Source: Pantoea sp. (lineage in GTDB: Bacteria; Pseudomonadota; Gammaproteobacteria; Enterobacterales; Enterobacteriaceae). From it: a DNA stretch of 64,000 nucleotides. Under the pieces are notes generated by a model, which saw only the letters and a list, made by a program, of their open reading frames with translations, had not been told where the DNA came from and made no database searches. The stretch lies in assembly GCF_028283705.1 (NCBI RefSeq), contig NZ_JAPWKD010000015.1, positions 419,479 through 483,478 on the forward strand. Reading direction: 5' to 3'. Numbering within the stretch: position 1 is the stretch's first letter; the number at the start of each line of letters is the position of its first letter. Shown here in pieces: positions 8,031 through 17,396 of the stretch. Both the position numbers and the translations under genes were made by a program.

Positions 8031-8699
8031 TTACTGTAATTTTTTCAGCAGTTCCTCCGCGCCCTTATCAATGCCGGTTTCTGCGGCGCTGAGCGAGCCG
8101 AAGGTGGCACCGATATTCATCGCGTTAGGGTATTGTTCTGCGACATAGGCCAGCAGCAGTTCACCGGTTTCGGCATCATGAATTTCAACCGCATAGTTCA
8201 CGTAGCCGCTGAGCATGCCGCGCCCGCCGCGGATCGACTGGACAATATTATAGGGTCCGCCGGCAAGGTCGAATTTGGTGACTGTCCCGGCAAACTGCGT
8301 AGTGGTATCGGCACCGGTCAGCGTCAGTTTAAGACGCAGAGTATTCGGGGAAGGGGACGTGGCGCTCTGAAAGCGCGTGGTTAACTCCTGACCAAACTTC
8401 TGTTGCATATAATCGGCGAGATGGCGGCGATCGGCTTGATCCATATCGTTAAACTGGCCGTCACTGCCCTGATAAATGCTGACCGGTTCAATGATGACCT
8501 TGCCATATTTCTTCCAGTCCACTGGCGCGCTGTAGCGAAAGGGGATTCTGTCGCTGTCATCCCCGGCGTTGGCGCTCAGCCGGGAAGATGACTCCAGCCC
8601 GGTGTATTTTACCGGCGCGGTACTGGAGCATCCGGTCACGCCCGCCATCAGGACCAGCCCCGTCAATCCCGCACAAATTCCCTTCAATGATTTCCCCAC
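8031..8699 (-). CDS. DUF3313-family lipoprotein
   Basis: A 222-residue predicted outer- or inner-membrane lipoprotein. The signal (GICAGLTGLVLMAGVTGC) ends in a lipobox with Cys24, followed by Ser-Ser, which is compatible with outer-membrane sorting. The mature part (YTGLESSSRL, VDWKKYGKVIIEPVSIY, AGGPYNIVQSIRGGRGM) matches the DUF3313 pattern; the function of that family is not known to me. Translation starts at GTG 8699, supported by GAGGATCGG at the right distance. It is a single gene, convergent with the TetR regulator across a REP element and divergent from the short gene at 8827. Confidence 0.85.
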   Translation of the reverse strand: MGKSLKGICAGLTGLVLMAGVTGCSSTAPVKYTGLESSSRLSANAGDDSDRIPFRYSAPVDWKKYGKVIIEPVSIYQGSDGQFNDMDQADRRHLADYMQQKFGQELTTRFQSATSPSPNTLRLKLTLTGADTTTQFAGTVTKFDLAGGPYNIVQSIRGGRGMLSGYVNYAVEIHDAETGELLLAYVAEQYPNAMNIGATFGSLSAAETGIDKGAEELLKKLQ

Positions 8700-8826
8700 T
8701 GTCCGATCCTCTTAAAAAGTAAAAATGTGTATAAAAACGCTATAATTAAACTGTACGGTATAGTTATCTTGTTTTATGCTGTTTCTGTCAAGCAGATATT
8801 GCGGCAGGTTTTTGGGGGGACGGGGG

Positions 8827-9195
8827 ATGCACAGAACGATCATCAGTGGTGAAAATGGCATATGCCGCAACGAGGCAGATTTATTACTGGCCGGAAACAT
8901 GGCGCTTCCTTTGCGCTACGCCAGCTTGCCGTTAGGTAAAAGATTGAATCGATTAGGGCTGAGACTGGCACTGGCATCGCGTTGCCCGCCAGAAGTGGAA
9001 GAACAGGTGATGTGGGTCGTCAATGGCGCGATGCTAAAGGGTGAACTGCGCTACCGCAGGCCAGAAATCATGGTCACGACGTTTTTGCAGCTGCTTTATG
9101 AGTACCAGGTTAGCCGGGCGATGCCGTTACGTGCCGCCGTGCGCGCCGCCGTGAAACGGTTTATGGCGGAAAATAGGGGGTTGCCGGTGTTGTAA
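8827..9195 (+). CDS. hypothetical protein, 122 aa
   Basis: I do not recognise it. It is a basic, Leu/Arg/Ala-rich protein without signal peptide or membrane helix, predicted largely helical. I prefer ATG 8827, preceded by a G-rich GGGGGAC stretch; an earlier in-frame ATG at 8776 would add 17 residues. The stop codon lies inside the next REP-like palindrome (9192-9219). It is divergent from the lipoprotein gene. Codon use resembles its neighbours and no frame on the other strand is better, so it is probably a real gene, but this is not certain. Confidence 0.5.
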   Translation: MHRTIISGENGICRNEADLLLAGNMALPLRYASLPLGKRLNRLGLRLALASRCPPEVEEQVMWVVNGAMLKGELRYRRPEIMVTTFLQLLYEYQVSRAMPLRAAVRAAVKRFMAENRGLPVL

Positions 9196-9219
9196 CGGTG
9201 CGATTTTTCGCACCGTTAC
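9192..9219. repeat. REP-like palindrome overlapping a stop codon
   Basis: A 12-bp perfect inverted repeat (arm GTAACGGTGCGA, loop TTTT) between convergent genes. It overlaps the last base of codon 122 and the stop codon (9193-9195) of the 8827 gene. A variant of the 7990 element with compensating changes in both arms. Confidence 0.75.
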
Positions 9220-9244
9220 CATGGCCCTGGCGTTGGCTGTTATC

Positions 9245-10165
9245 TTACTGGAAAGTCACGGTTTTTTTTGGTTTTTGGTCAACCGATAAAGAGAAAACAT
9301 CCGGGCGGGCATAATGTCCAACCACATCAAAGTCATAGCGGGCGCGAATCAGTTCATCGGTATCAATCTGTGCACACAGCAACCCTTCGCTGCCGCGTAA
9401 CGGGCCAGCCAGCACATCACCCAATGGACCGATAATGACGCTGCCACCCTGAATCAACGGACGCTGACTGTCCCAGCCGGGAATTTCAATGCCGAGCTCT
9501 GCCGGTGACGGTTGGATCTGGCAGGCACTGAGGACAAAGCAGCGTCCCTCATGGGCGATATGCCGCATTGATGCCTGCCACACATCGCGCTCATCCACCG
9601 TTGGCGCGCACCAGATTTGTACGCCTTTGGCGTACATGGCGGTACGCAGCAGCGGCATATGATTTTCCCAGCAAATCGCGGCACCGATGCGCCCGGCTTG
9701 CGTGTCCAGCACCGGCAGGGTGGAACCGTCGCCCTGACCCCAGATCAAACGTTCGGTGCCGGTTGGCATCAGTTTGCGATGTTTCGCCGCCAGTCCGATT
9801 TCGGGTTCGAAAAATAACGCGCTGCAATATAAGGTGCTGCCTTCGCGTTCAATCACGCCAATCACTAACGCCGCCTGGGTTCTGCGTGCCAGATCCGCCA
9901 GCGCCTCGGTTTCTTTGTCCGGCACATCAATGGCGTTGGCAAAGTATTCTGCCCAGGTTTCCCGTCCCTCTGGCAGACGATAACCCAGCTGAGTACCGAA
10001 GGTTTCCCCTTTGGGATAGCCGCCGAGCAGGGCTTCAGGCATCACCACCAGACGGGCGCCGCTGGCCATGATCTGCTCTTCATAAGACAGAATCTTTTCT
10101 AAGGTTTGTGCTTTGCCTGCAGGGGCGGAACCCATTTGCAGCACTGCCACAGTTGAGGAGGCCAT
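9245..10165 (-). CDS. nitrilase
   Basis: A 306-residue cytoplasmic enzyme of the nitrilase branch of the carbon-nitrogen hydrolase superfamily, converting organic nitriles to carboxylic acids plus ammonia. The Glu-Lys-Cys triad is visible: Glu44 in PEALLGGYP, Lys in KHRKLMPTG and Cys165 in CWENHMPLL. The CWEN-x-MPLL form distinguishes true nitrilases from amidases and N-carbamoylases. Length is at the short end (families are usually 310-370) because the C-terminal tail is brief. It is divergent from a LysR-type gene 86 nt away, which probably controls it. Aliphatic versus aromatic or aryl-aceto substrate choice cannot be read from the sequence. Confidence 0.92.
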   Translation of the reverse strand: MASSTVAVLQMGSAPAGKAQTLEKILSYEEQIMASGARLVVMPEALLGGYPKGETFGTQLGYRLPEGRETWAEYFANAIDVPDKETEALADLARRTQAALVIGVIEREGSTLYCSALFFEPEIGLAAKHRKLMPTGTERLIWGQGDGSTLPVLDTQAGRIGAAICWENHMPLLRTAMYAKGVQIWCAPTVDERDVWQASMRHIAHEGRCFVLSACQIQPSPAELGIEIPGWDSQRPLIQGGSVIIGPLGDVLAGPLRGSEGLLCAQIDTDELIRARYDFDVVGHYARPDVFSLSVDQKPKKTVTFQ

Positions 10166-10195
10166 GGTTAATTACCTGTTGCCGAAGATATGAAC

Positions 10196-10218
10196 CACTG
10201 ATACTCCCCGCTATAGTG
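10196..10218. promoter_or_regulatory. candidate LysR operator in nitrilase/LysR gap
   Basis: CACTGATA and TATAGTG form an imperfect dyad (one-base bulge) in the 86-nt gap between the divergent nitrilase and LysR genes. GATATGAA words occur on both sides (10217 and 10248 areas). Position and dyad form suit a LysR-type binding site. Weak evidence. Confidence 0.3.
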
Positions 10219-10251
10219 ATATGAATCAATCGCCTTAGCCGTATATCTGAT

Positions 10252-11166
10252 ATGAACAATATAAATATCGAAGCGCTCGATCTGAATCTCTTCAAAGTGT
10301 TTGAAGCCCTGTACGAAGAAGGCAGCGCCAGCAGGGCGGCTTTACGGCTGGGGATTACCCAGTCAGCGGTGAGTGCTGCGCTGGGCAGATTGCGCAAAAT
10401 TTATGGTGACCATCTGTTTGATCGCACCGGGCGAGGTCTGCGACCGAGTCGTCGCGCCGAGGAGTTAAAACCGATTGTCAGTGAAGCGCTGGATCGCTGT
10501 CGCCAGAGTCTTTCACTGGTGCAGCTGGATCAGGCCGCGTTCGATGGCCGCAGTGTGGTGCTGGGCTGGTCTGATGATTATGAAATCGCGCTGGCGCGCA
10601 AACTGATTAATCGCGTGGCGCAGGAATACCCGGGACTGCGGCTGATATTCCGGCAAATTCACAGCCGGATTGCCGCCGGGATGCTGATGAACCGCATGGT
10701 CGATTTGGCGGTCACCTCAGGGAGCGGCCACTCAGCGGCGCTGAGTAAAGAGTTAGTGGGGGTGAATGACTACGCCTGCGTAGTGGATTTTGTGCCGACC
10801 ACGCCGGAACTGACTATCGATGACTACAACACGCTGCAACATATTCTGATTTCATCAGGGGGCATGGTGGGGATTGTCGACGAAGCATTGGCTGAACTGG
10901 GACTGAAACGCACGGTTGAAGCCGCCGCGACACACTTTTCCGCCGTGCCCTGGTTGATTAAAGGTTCACGGTCAATTGTGACGCTGCCCAGCCACGCCGC
11001 CCGCGCGATGGCAGAGATGTTCGATTTACACCTGTTGTGTTGCCCGATTGAATTACCAGAATATTCGGTAGAACTGGCCTGGCGAGCCGACAGTCTCAGG
11101 GACCCGGCAGTCGCCGGGGTGAGGAATATTTTGCGTGAGTTGTTGAAAGTGATGTGCAAGCCGTAA
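10252..11166 (+). CDS. LysR-family regulator, likely of the nitrilase gene
   Basis: A 304-residue regulator. The winged HTH (DLNLFKVFEALYEEGSASRA, then LGITQSAVSAALGRLR) occupies residues 9-66, and residues about 95-300 form the inducer-binding domain. The N-terminal form LDLNLFKVFEAL resembles the NodD/SyrM/LeuO branch. It is divergent from the nitrilase gene and ends 2 nt before the convergent dehydrogenase gene at 11169, so the two 3' ends abut with no terminator between them. Confidence 0.93.
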   Translation: MNNINIEALDLNLFKVFEALYEEGSASRAALRLGITQSAVSAALGRLRKIYGDHLFDRTGRGLRPSRRAEELKPIVSEALDRCRQSLSLVQLDQAAFDGRSVVLGWSDDYEIALARKLINRVAQEYPGLRLIFRQIHSRIAAGMLMNRMVDLAVTSGSGHSAALSKELVGVNDYACVVDFVPTTPELTIDDYNTLQHILISSGGMVGIVDEALAELGLKRTVEAAATHFSAVPWLIKGSRSIVTLPSHAARAMAEMFDLHLLCCPIELPEYSVELAWRADSLRDPAVAGVRNILRELLKVMCKP

Positions 11167-11168
11167 CG

Positions 11169-12416
11169 TTAAAAACGTCGTGACGGGCTAAACGCCTCCA
11201 TCGCAATGCTGCTGCGCTCGCCGTGCATCATTTCGGCCAGCAACATTCCGGTGGCCGGGCCGAGGGTAAATCCCTGATGACCATGACCAAACGCGCACCA
11301 CATGCCCGGCTGACCGGGGACCGCTCCGATCACCGGTTTCATATCCGGCATACAGGGACGGGCACCTTTCCAGGGCTCGGCTTCCACCGCTGCGCCCAGC
11401 GGCACCAGCTGGCGCGCGACCTGTTCCACCGCCTTAAGCTGAACAGGAGTGGCAGGTGCATCAATATCGGCCAGTTCCGCCCCGGTGGTGATGCGTAAAC
11501 CGCGCGCCATCGGAGCAATCAGGTAGCCCCGTTCTTCATCCAGCATCCAGTGACGCGGCGTAGCGCCTGGCACCGGCTGGAAATGCTGATGGTAGCCACG
11601 TTTCACAAACAACGGCGGACGATAGCCAAAATCACCGGTCAGCTGCGAACTCCAGGGACCGAGCGCCACCACCACCTGATGTGCCTGCACCCATTCGTCG
11701 TTCCGGGTTTGCACCTGCCAGCCACCGTCCGCCGTCGGGCGCAGCGTCTGGGCGTTGCCCTGATACCAGGCGGCTCCGCGAGCCAGCAACAATGCCGCAT
11801 AGGCTTTCACCAGCTCGCCGGGATCACGCACCGTCAGTGGGTCACTCCAGTAAACCGCACCGCTCAGCTGCGCGCGTAACGCCGGTTCAGTAGCCTGTAA
11901 CTGGGCCGCGTCCAGCTTGCGATGATTCACTCCCATCGCCAGCAGTTTGTCGGCATCGGCAAAGGCTGCATCGCGTTGTTTATCGCTGCGAAACAGCATC
12001 AACCAGCCACGTTCACCGAGTAAATGGCGGGCATTCGCCGCATCCAGCAGCGCCTCATGGGTATCAATCGACAGGGCGATCAACGAAGCATAGGCCGCTG
12101 CAATCGGCGCATAAGCCTGCGGTGCCGAATTGGCGTAGTAGCGCAGCAGCGGCGAGGCAAGGGAAGGTAGCGCGCGCGGGTGATAACGTACATCCAGCCG
12201 ACGGTTACCCGCCACGCTCAGCAGCGTACTGAGCTCACGCGGAAAGGCGTAAGGATTGACCGCCTCGCGCTGGATAATACCCGCATTGCCATACGAGGTT
12301 TCTTCGCCAGGGGCGCGGCGGTCCAGCAGCGCGACATCGTAACCACGCTGCTGCAGATGCAGGGCGCAGCTCACCCCAACCATCCCGGCTCCCAGCACTA
12401 ACACATCATGCGCCAT
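11169..12416 (-). CDS. FAD-dependent D-amino-acid dehydrogenase-like oxidoreductase (DadA type)
   Basis: A 415-residue flavoenzyme of the DAO superfamily. The dinucleotide-binding motif VLGAGMVGVSCALHLQ is at residues 6-21, the conserved SYGNAGII follows at about 40, and the C-terminal segment GHGHQGFTLGPATG seals the FAD site. Length and layout match DadA (about 430 aa), which oxidises D-amino acids to imino acids and passes electrons to the membrane quinone pool. It is the last gene of the MFS-amidase-RidA-DadA operon, 4 nt from ridA-like, where RidA would hydrolyse the imine product. The exact amino acid is not deducible. Confidence 0.88.
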   Translation of the reverse strand: MAHDVLVLGAGMVGVSCALHLQQRGYDVALLDRRAPGEETSYGNAGIIQREAVNPYAFPRELSTLLSVAGNRRLDVRYHPRALPSLASPLLRYYANSAPQAYAPIAAAYASLIALSIDTHEALLDAANARHLLGERGWLMLFRSDKQRDAAFADADKLLAMGVNHRKLDAAQLQATEPALRAQLSGAVYWSDPLTVRDPGELVKAYAALLLARGAAWYQGNAQTLRPTADGGWQVQTRNDEWVQAHQVVVALGPWSSQLTGDFGYRPPLFVKRGYHQHFQPVPGATPRHWMLDEERGYLIAPMARGLRITTGAELADIDAPATPVQLKAVEQVARQLVPLGAAVEAEPWKGARPCMPDMKPVIGAVPGQPGMWCAFGHGHQGFTLGPATGMLLAEMMHGERSSIAMEAFSPSRRF

Positions 12417-12420
12417 CGCT

Positions 12421-12768
12421 TTACTCCGCAGTGGGTTTTTGCGCGACCACGGTGATCTCCAGCAACGCCTCCTGCAACACCAGGCCCGCCAGCACCGTGG
12501 TTCTCACCGGCAAAGGATCGCTGAACCATTTGGCATACGCCTGATTAAACGGGGCGAACAAATCGGCGTCGGTGAGATACACGGTACAGGAGAAAATATC
12601 TGCCAGGGTGCAACCCTGTTCTGCCAGCGTGGCCTGAATGGTCTGCATCACGCGTTCGGTCTGACGGCTGACTTCTGCCGCCAGCGTGCCATCTTCTTCA
12701 AATCCAATCACACCCGAGAGCCATACCTGATCACCGACCAGACGCACTTTGGAAAAAGGTAAATTCAT
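12421..12768 (-). CDS. RidA-family (YjgF/UK114) imine/enamine deaminase
   Basis: A 115-residue protein with the RidA pattern: VWLSGVIGF near the start, EVSRQTERVMQTIQATLAEQ, the CTVYLTD segment and PVRTTV with the active-site arginine, followed by LLEITVVAQ. RidA proteins hydrolyse reactive 2-amino-acrylate-like imines to ketones and protect PLP enzymes. Here the gene sits between an amidase and a FAD amino-acid dehydrogenase whose product is an imine, which makes a dedicated downstream deaminase role likely (inference). The gap to the amidase gene is 15 nt. Confidence 0.92.
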   Translation of the reverse strand: MNLPFSKVRLVGDQVWLSGVIGFEEDGTLAAEVSRQTERVMQTIQATLAEQGCTLADIFSCTVYLTDADLFAPFNQAYAKWFSDPLPVRTTVLAGLVLQEALLEITVVAQKPTAE

Positions 12769-12783
12769 GTTGTCCTCGTTCGT

Positions 12784-14283
12784 TTACTGACCTAAAGGGA
12801 GATAAAAATCCGCCATGCTGGCGATGGGCGGTGCCTGGCGCAGCTCGGCAATGTCCGGCTGCGGGCGTGCCAGTTGCGGATGCTGGCTAAATTTCTGTTC
12901 CAGCGCTTTTGCCACCCGCAGCACGCCAATGTCGTCACCACGCTTGCCGATGATCTGCAAACCAAACGGCATGCCCTGCGCATCCCGCCCCAGGGGTAAG
13001 GAAAGGGAGGGCAGCCCGGCCAGCGAGGTAACATACGCCAGCGCCAGCCAGTGATAATAGGTACGTGTCGGCTGGCCGTTGATTTCACGTGGATAAAGTT
13101 CGGTCCACGGACGTGGGCTGATGGTGACCGCCGGTGACACCATATAATCATAGTCGTGAAAAAACGCTTCCCAGCGCCGATACAGCTGGGTTTGTAAATC
13201 CAGTCCGCGTGCAATATCCAGTGCGCTGTAGCGCAAGCCTTCTTCAATATTCATGCGCACGTTTTCACCGACTGACTGCGGATGCTGCTGATACAGTTCA
13301 CGCGTCGCGGTGAGGAACAACAGCGATCGCAGGGTTTCGAAGGCTTCATTCGCCCCCTGACAATCCGGCGTCGCCTGTTCAGCGCTGGCGAACAGCGGGG
13401 CGATATGCTGCATTTTGCCGTGAAAGCAATCCACCACACCTTGCTCGGTCGGGGCGAAGCCGAAGTCGTGGCTCCACGCCAGGCGTTGCGAGGAGAGGTC
13501 CATCGCTGCCAGCGGGAAGAACTCCTGCGGCTGGCGCAACTGGCGTCCCGGCACCACATGTGACAGCGGATCACGCGCATCTTCTCCCTGAATCACGCTG
13601 AACATTAAGGCGGCGTCATCCACCGTGCGTCCCATCGGACCCAGAGTGGAAATTTGCAACCACGCGCAGCCGCGTTTTTCTGCCGGGATAAGACCCGCCG
13701 TCGGGCGGAAACCGACCACGCCGTTAAAGGCCGCCGGATTACGCAGCGAACCGCCGGTATCGGAACCGGTCGCCAGCGACACCATGCCGCAGGCCAGTGC
13801 CGCCGCAGATCCGCCAGAGGATCCTGCGGCGGAACGGCTGGGATCAAACGGGTTACCGGTGGTGCCATACACCGCGTTGCGGGAATTCCCCCCGGCACCC
13901 CATTCCGGTACGTTGGTTTTGCCGACAACGTTCGCGCCCGCTGCGCGCAACACCGCCACCAGCCGCTCATCCTGCTGTGGCACGTTGTTGCGTTTTGCCA
14001 CGCTGCCGTAGGTGGTCGGCAAGCCGGCGGCGTCGATCATATCCTTCACGCCGAGCGGTAAACCGTGTAACGGGCCGAGTGGTTCGCCGCGCAGCACCGC
14101 ATTATCCTGCTGTTTGGCGACGGCGCGCGCCGCAGCAAAATCGCAGGCCACCAGCGCATTCACCGCCGGATTAACCTGTTCAATCCGGTTGATGCAGCTT
14201 TCCAGCAGCTCACTCGGGGCGATACTCTTTTCGCCAATCAGACGACGGGCTTCAGTCGCGGGGAGATCGCATAACGTATCCAT
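12784..14283 (-). CDS. amidase-signature-family amidohydrolase
   Basis: A 499-residue amidase with the Ser-cisSer-Lys triad motifs: Lys in PLGVKDMIDAAGLPTTYGS at about residue 79, the glycine-rich SRSAAGSSGGSAAALACGM with the cis-Ser, and the nucleophile Ser in GSDTGGSLRNPA. Length and C-terminal PFGLQIIGKRGDD are usual for GatA/acylamidase relatives, but no gatB/gatC lies nearby, so it is a catabolic amidase hydrolysing a small amide to acid plus ammonia. It follows the MFS gene by 4 nt and precedes ridA-like, suggesting import, amide hydrolysis and then oxidation in one operon. Confidence 0.93.
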   Translation of the reverse strand: MDTLCDLPATEARRLIGEKSIAPSELLESCINRIEQVNPAVNALVACDFAAARAVAKQQDNAVLRGEPLGPLHGLPLGVKDMIDAAGLPTTYGSVAKRNNVPQQDERLVAVLRAAGANVVGKTNVPEWGAGGNSRNAVYGTTGNPFDPSRSAAGSSGGSAAALACGMVSLATGSDTGGSLRNPAAFNGVVGFRPTAGLIPAEKRGCAWLQISTLGPMGRTVDDAALMFSVIQGEDARDPLSHVVPGRQLRQPQEFFPLAAMDLSSQRLAWSHDFGFAPTEQGVVDCFHGKMQHIAPLFASAEQATPDCQGANEAFETLRSLLFLTATRELYQQHPQSVGENVRMNIEEGLRYSALDIARGLDLQTQLYRRWEAFFHDYDYMVSPAVTISPRPWTELYPREINGQPTRTYYHWLALAYVTSLAGLPSLSLPLGRDAQGMPFGLQIIGKRGDDIGVLRVAKALEQKFSQHPQLARPQPDIAELRQAPPIASMADFYLPLGQ

Positions 14284-14287
14284 CGCA

Positions 14288-15517
14288 TCATCCTTCTTTG
14301 GTTAATGATTTCAGCGGGGGCACCGCCGCTGTGCCGGTTTTTTCCGTGCGGATGGTCAGGCTCATCAGGGTTGAGAACGCGGCGGCCCCCATCAGGAACA
14401 GGAACGCGGAGCCAAAGCTGAAGTGTTGCACCATCAGACCAATCGCCAGCGGGGCAATAAAGCCCGCCGCCTGACCACCAAAGTTGATCACACCAATACC
14501 GGAACCCACCATACGCGGCGCGAGGATTTTGGTCGGCAGTGCCACGGCCACCGCCAGCACAAACGATTTAAAGAAATAGGTGAATGCCTGCGCCACAATC
14601 ACGCCGGTCAGCGTTTCTGCGCGGTACATGCAACCGATGGAGATGGCGGTAAACAGGGCGCTGAACAGCAGCATCAGGTTTTCCCGGCCATTAAAGAATT
14701 TCACCATTACCCAGCCGCCGATGGCGGTTGCGATCCCGGCCATCAGATAGGGGATCGGCAGCAGCACGCCGACGGCTTTCAGGTCGAGGTGACGCTCGGT
14801 CATCAGATAAACCGGCATCCAGGAATCCAGCCCTTTGTTGATTAGGCTCAGGCCAAACCACACCGCCGCGATCTTCCACAGCAGCGGATGTTTCATGACG
14901 CTTTTCACGTCCTGCAAATTAATACGTTGCCGCTGTTCGTTGTCACTGGCCGGAGTGTTGCGTACTGTCAGGCTATATATCAGCACAAACACCAATCCCA
15001 AAATCCCAATTAGCATAAAGGTGTGACGCCAGTGGAAATGCAGCAGCAGTGGGGCAATTAACAGCGGGGCGAGCATGCTGCCGATATAATTTGATGACAC
15101 CAGCAGCGAGGTAATTTTAGGTTTCTGTTCCGTGCGGTAATTTTCCGCCGCATTCTTAATGGCTGCCGAGGGGAACGCGCCTTCACCCAGACCGAACAAC
15201 AGGCGGATAAATAACAATGACGCCAGCGACCATGCCAGGCCGGTAAGCAGGGTGAACAATGACCAAAAACCGATCGCCATAATCACCACTGACTTCGCGC
15301 CAAAGCGGTCGGCGAGCCAGCCACCCGGCAACTGCATCAGCCAGAAGCCAAAATAGAACACGCTTAACACCAGGCCGAGTTCGGTGGGGCTGAGGTGCAT
15401 TTCCGCCGTCAGCGCCGGTGCACCCATGCTCAGCACTACGCGATCAATAAAGGCGATACACCAGGCGATATACAGCAAAATAACCACCCAATGCCGGTAA
15501 AACGATGAAGGTTGCAT
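14288..15517 (-). CDS. MFS transporter, anion/cation symporter (ACS) type
   Basis: A 409-residue inner-membrane transporter with about 12 hydrophobic segments and a central cytoplasmic loop (NTPASDNEQRQRINLQDVKSV) between the two six-helix halves. The loop-2/3 MFS motif appears as GWLADRFGAKSV. Early segments (AFIDRVVLSMGAPAL, FGLGEGAFPSAAIKNAAE) resemble the ACS group that carries organic anions such as hexuronates, phthalate or pantothenate. It is the first gene of the amidase-RidA-DadA operon, so it probably imports the amide or N-acylated substrate. Confidence 0.9.
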   Translation of the reverse strand: MQPSSFYRHWVVILLYIAWCIAFIDRVVLSMGAPALTAEMHLSPTELGLVLSVFYFGFWLMQLPGGWLADRFGAKSVVIMAIGFWSLFTLLTGLAWSLASLLFIRLLFGLGEGAFPSAAIKNAAENYRTEQKPKITSLLVSSNYIGSMLAPLLIAPLLLHFHWRHTFMLIGILGLVFVLIYSLTVRNTPASDNEQRQRINLQDVKSVMKHPLLWKIAAVWFGLSLINKGLDSWMPVYLMTERHLDLKAVGVLLPIPYLMAGIATAIGGWVMVKFFNGRENLMLLFSALFTAISIGCMYRAETLTGVIVAQAFTYFFKSFVLAVAVALPTKILAPRMVGSGIGVINFGGQAAGFIAPLAIGLMVQHFSFGSAFLFLMGAAAFSTLMSLTIRTEKTGTAAVPPLKSLTKEG

Positions 15518-15717
15518 GGCAGTTCCTTATTAGCCGGAGGATTAAATTTCTCAGCAGAAATTCATCCTGCCATGCGCTCAGGGTTATCACCATTTCAACT
15601 TTTTCACGTTATCCATAGCAAAACAGCAAAGATCACGTTGTGATAAGGCATTATTATTTCGCGCCGTCATAAACGACGAAAAAGGGACCGATTCAGGTGT
15701 TGGGTAATAAGCGAATA

Positions 15718-16650
15718 TTATGATGTGACAGCGGAAATAAACGGCGTGGACTCCATTTCACGAATAAAATGGTCAATAAACGCTGTCACCGCTTTGGGTA
15801 AGCTGCGGCCCGCCAGCGTATTCAGTTCGATATTGATGCCGTGCAGATCCTGTCCCACCAGCGGGACGGCGCACAAATTATGTGCACGAATATATTCCCG
15901 CACCGTCATTTCGGACGCCACCACCACGCCCTGTTCGTAGCGTACAAAGGCCAGCAACGCACTGATGGAGTTGGTGACAAACACCGGAGAAATGACGATC
16001 CCCTGACGGCTACAGCAGGCATCGAACAGGCGGCGCAACATAATTGGCCGTTCCGGCAGCCCGAGAGGATAGCCACTCAGCTGCGAAAGCTGTAAACCGC
16101 TGCGCCGGGCAAGCACATGTTCGGGCGGCATCACCGCCACCAGACGGGACTGCAAACGCCAGGCGACATGAATATTCTCCCCGGGAATCTGGCTGAAAGT
16201 CAGCCCGAGGTCACTTTCCCCTTCACGCAGCCGACGCACCACCTCTTCGGCATGGGTGACATGCAGGCGAAAATGGATATCGGGATAATGACGACGAAAG
16301 GAGGCGATCATCATCGGTAAAAAATCGACACTGAAGCCAGCCGAGCTGTCGATGCGAACTTCGCCTTTCCGCAGCCCGCTCAGTTCAGCCAGTTCATGCA
16401 CCACCTTTTCACTTTCCAGCTGGGTGCGGATCGCCCAGGCCGCCAGCAACTCCCCGGCGGCGGTGGGGATCATCCCTTCCTTACGCCGTTCGAACAGGGT
16501 TTCCCCCAGCCGATCTTCCAGGCCGCTAATCTGACGGCTGATAGCGGAGGCGGCAACATTCAGTTTCTGTGCCGCCAGGCTGAGTGAACCCGAGCGAACC
16601 ACTTCCAGAAAGTAGCGGACGGCATTTTCCTGCAGGTGGCGTGCTTTCAT
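15718..16650 (-). CDS. LysR-family transcriptional regulator
   Basis: A 310-residue regulator. The HTH (GSLSLAAQKLNVAASAISRQ) occupies about residues 21-40 of the winged domain, with DRLGETLFERRKEGMIPTAAGE as its wing, and the inducer domain spans about 95-300. It starts 17 nt downstream of the ABC ATPase gene, so it can be the last gene of that minus-strand operon. It also stands 200 nt upstream of the MFS-amidase operon on the same strand and may control it. Which set it regulates is undecided. Confidence 0.92.
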   Translation of the reverse strand: MKARHLQENAVRYFLEVVRSGSLSLAAQKLNVAASAISRQISGLEDRLGETLFERRKEGMIPTAAGELLAAWAIRTQLESEKVVHELAELSGLRKGEVRIDSSAGFSVDFLPMMIASFRRHYPDIHFRLHVTHAEEVVRRLREGESDLGLTFSQIPGENIHVAWRLQSRLVAVMPPEHVLARRSGLQLSQLSGYPLGLPERPIMLRRLFDACCSRQGIVISPVFVTNSISALLAFVRYEQGVVVASEMTVREYIRAHNLCAVPLVGQDLHGINIELNTLAGRSLPKAVTAFIDHFIREMESTPFISAVTS

Positions 16651-16667
16651 ACTCAGCCTTTTTTACC

Positions 16668-17396
16668 TTAATGATGAATAATCTGGTCGAGGAAATTTCG
16701 TGCGCGCGGTGAGGCCGGGGTGGTGAAAAAGGTTTCCGTCTCGGCGTCTTCGATAATTTCCCCGGCATCCATAAAAATGATGCGGTCAGCAATCTTACGG
16801 GCAAAACCCAGTTCGTGCGTGACGCAACACATGGTCATGCCTTCGGCAGCCAGTTCCGCCATCACCGCCAGCACCTCTGCCACCATTTCAGGATCCAGTG
16901 CCGAAGTGGGTTCGTCAAATAACATCACTTTGGGATTCATCGCCAGTGCACGGGCGATGGCGACACGTTGCTGCTGGCCGCCCGACAACTGAGCCGGATA
17001 TTTATGCCCGTGACGTTCCATGCCCACACGTTGCAGCAGTTCCTGCGCTTTATCTAATGCCGCCGCACGCGGGCGTTTCAGGTTACGCATCTGCGGCACA
17101 ATCAGGTTTTCCAGCACCGTCATATGCGGGAATAATTCAAAGGACTGAAACACCATGCCCACCTGCTGACGCAGGGCGGTAAGATTGGTTTTCTTATCAC
17201 TGAGCTTCATGCCATCCACATCAATTTCGCCACGCTGAAACGGCTCCAGCGCATTGATGCATTTAATTAAGGTGGATTTCCCGGAACCGGACGGGCCACA
17301 AATCACCACCACTTCGCCTTTTTGAATATTCAGCGTGCAGTTTTTCAGCACCGGCAGCTGACCATAATATTTCGACAAATTATTAATGGCGATCAT
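16668..17396 (-). CDS. polar amino-acid ABC transporter ATPase (GlnQ/HisP type)
   Basis: A 242-residue ATPase, the normal GlnQ/ArtP length. Seen: Walker A GPSGSGKST, Q-loop MVFQSFELFPHMTV, signature [15 protein letters not shown], Walker [13 protein letters not shown] and the switch His in CCVTHELGFARKIAD. Its gene overlaps the M20 deacylase stop by 4 nt (ATGA). Its cognate binding protein and permease are most likely those on the opposite arm (22597-24194), because neither arm alone is a complete transporter. Confidence 0.95.
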   Translation of the reverse strand: MIAINNLSKYYGQLPVLKNCTLNIQKGEVVVICGPSGSGKSTLIKCINALEPFQRGEIDVDGMKLSDKKTNLTALRQQVGMVFQSFELFPHMTVLENLIVPQMRNLKRPRAAALDKAQELLQRVGMERHGHKYPAQLSGGQQQRVAIARALAMNPKVMLFDEPTSALDPEMVAEVLAVMAELAAEGMTMCCVTHELGFARKIADRIIFMDAGEIIEDAETETFFTTPASPRARNFLDQIIHH

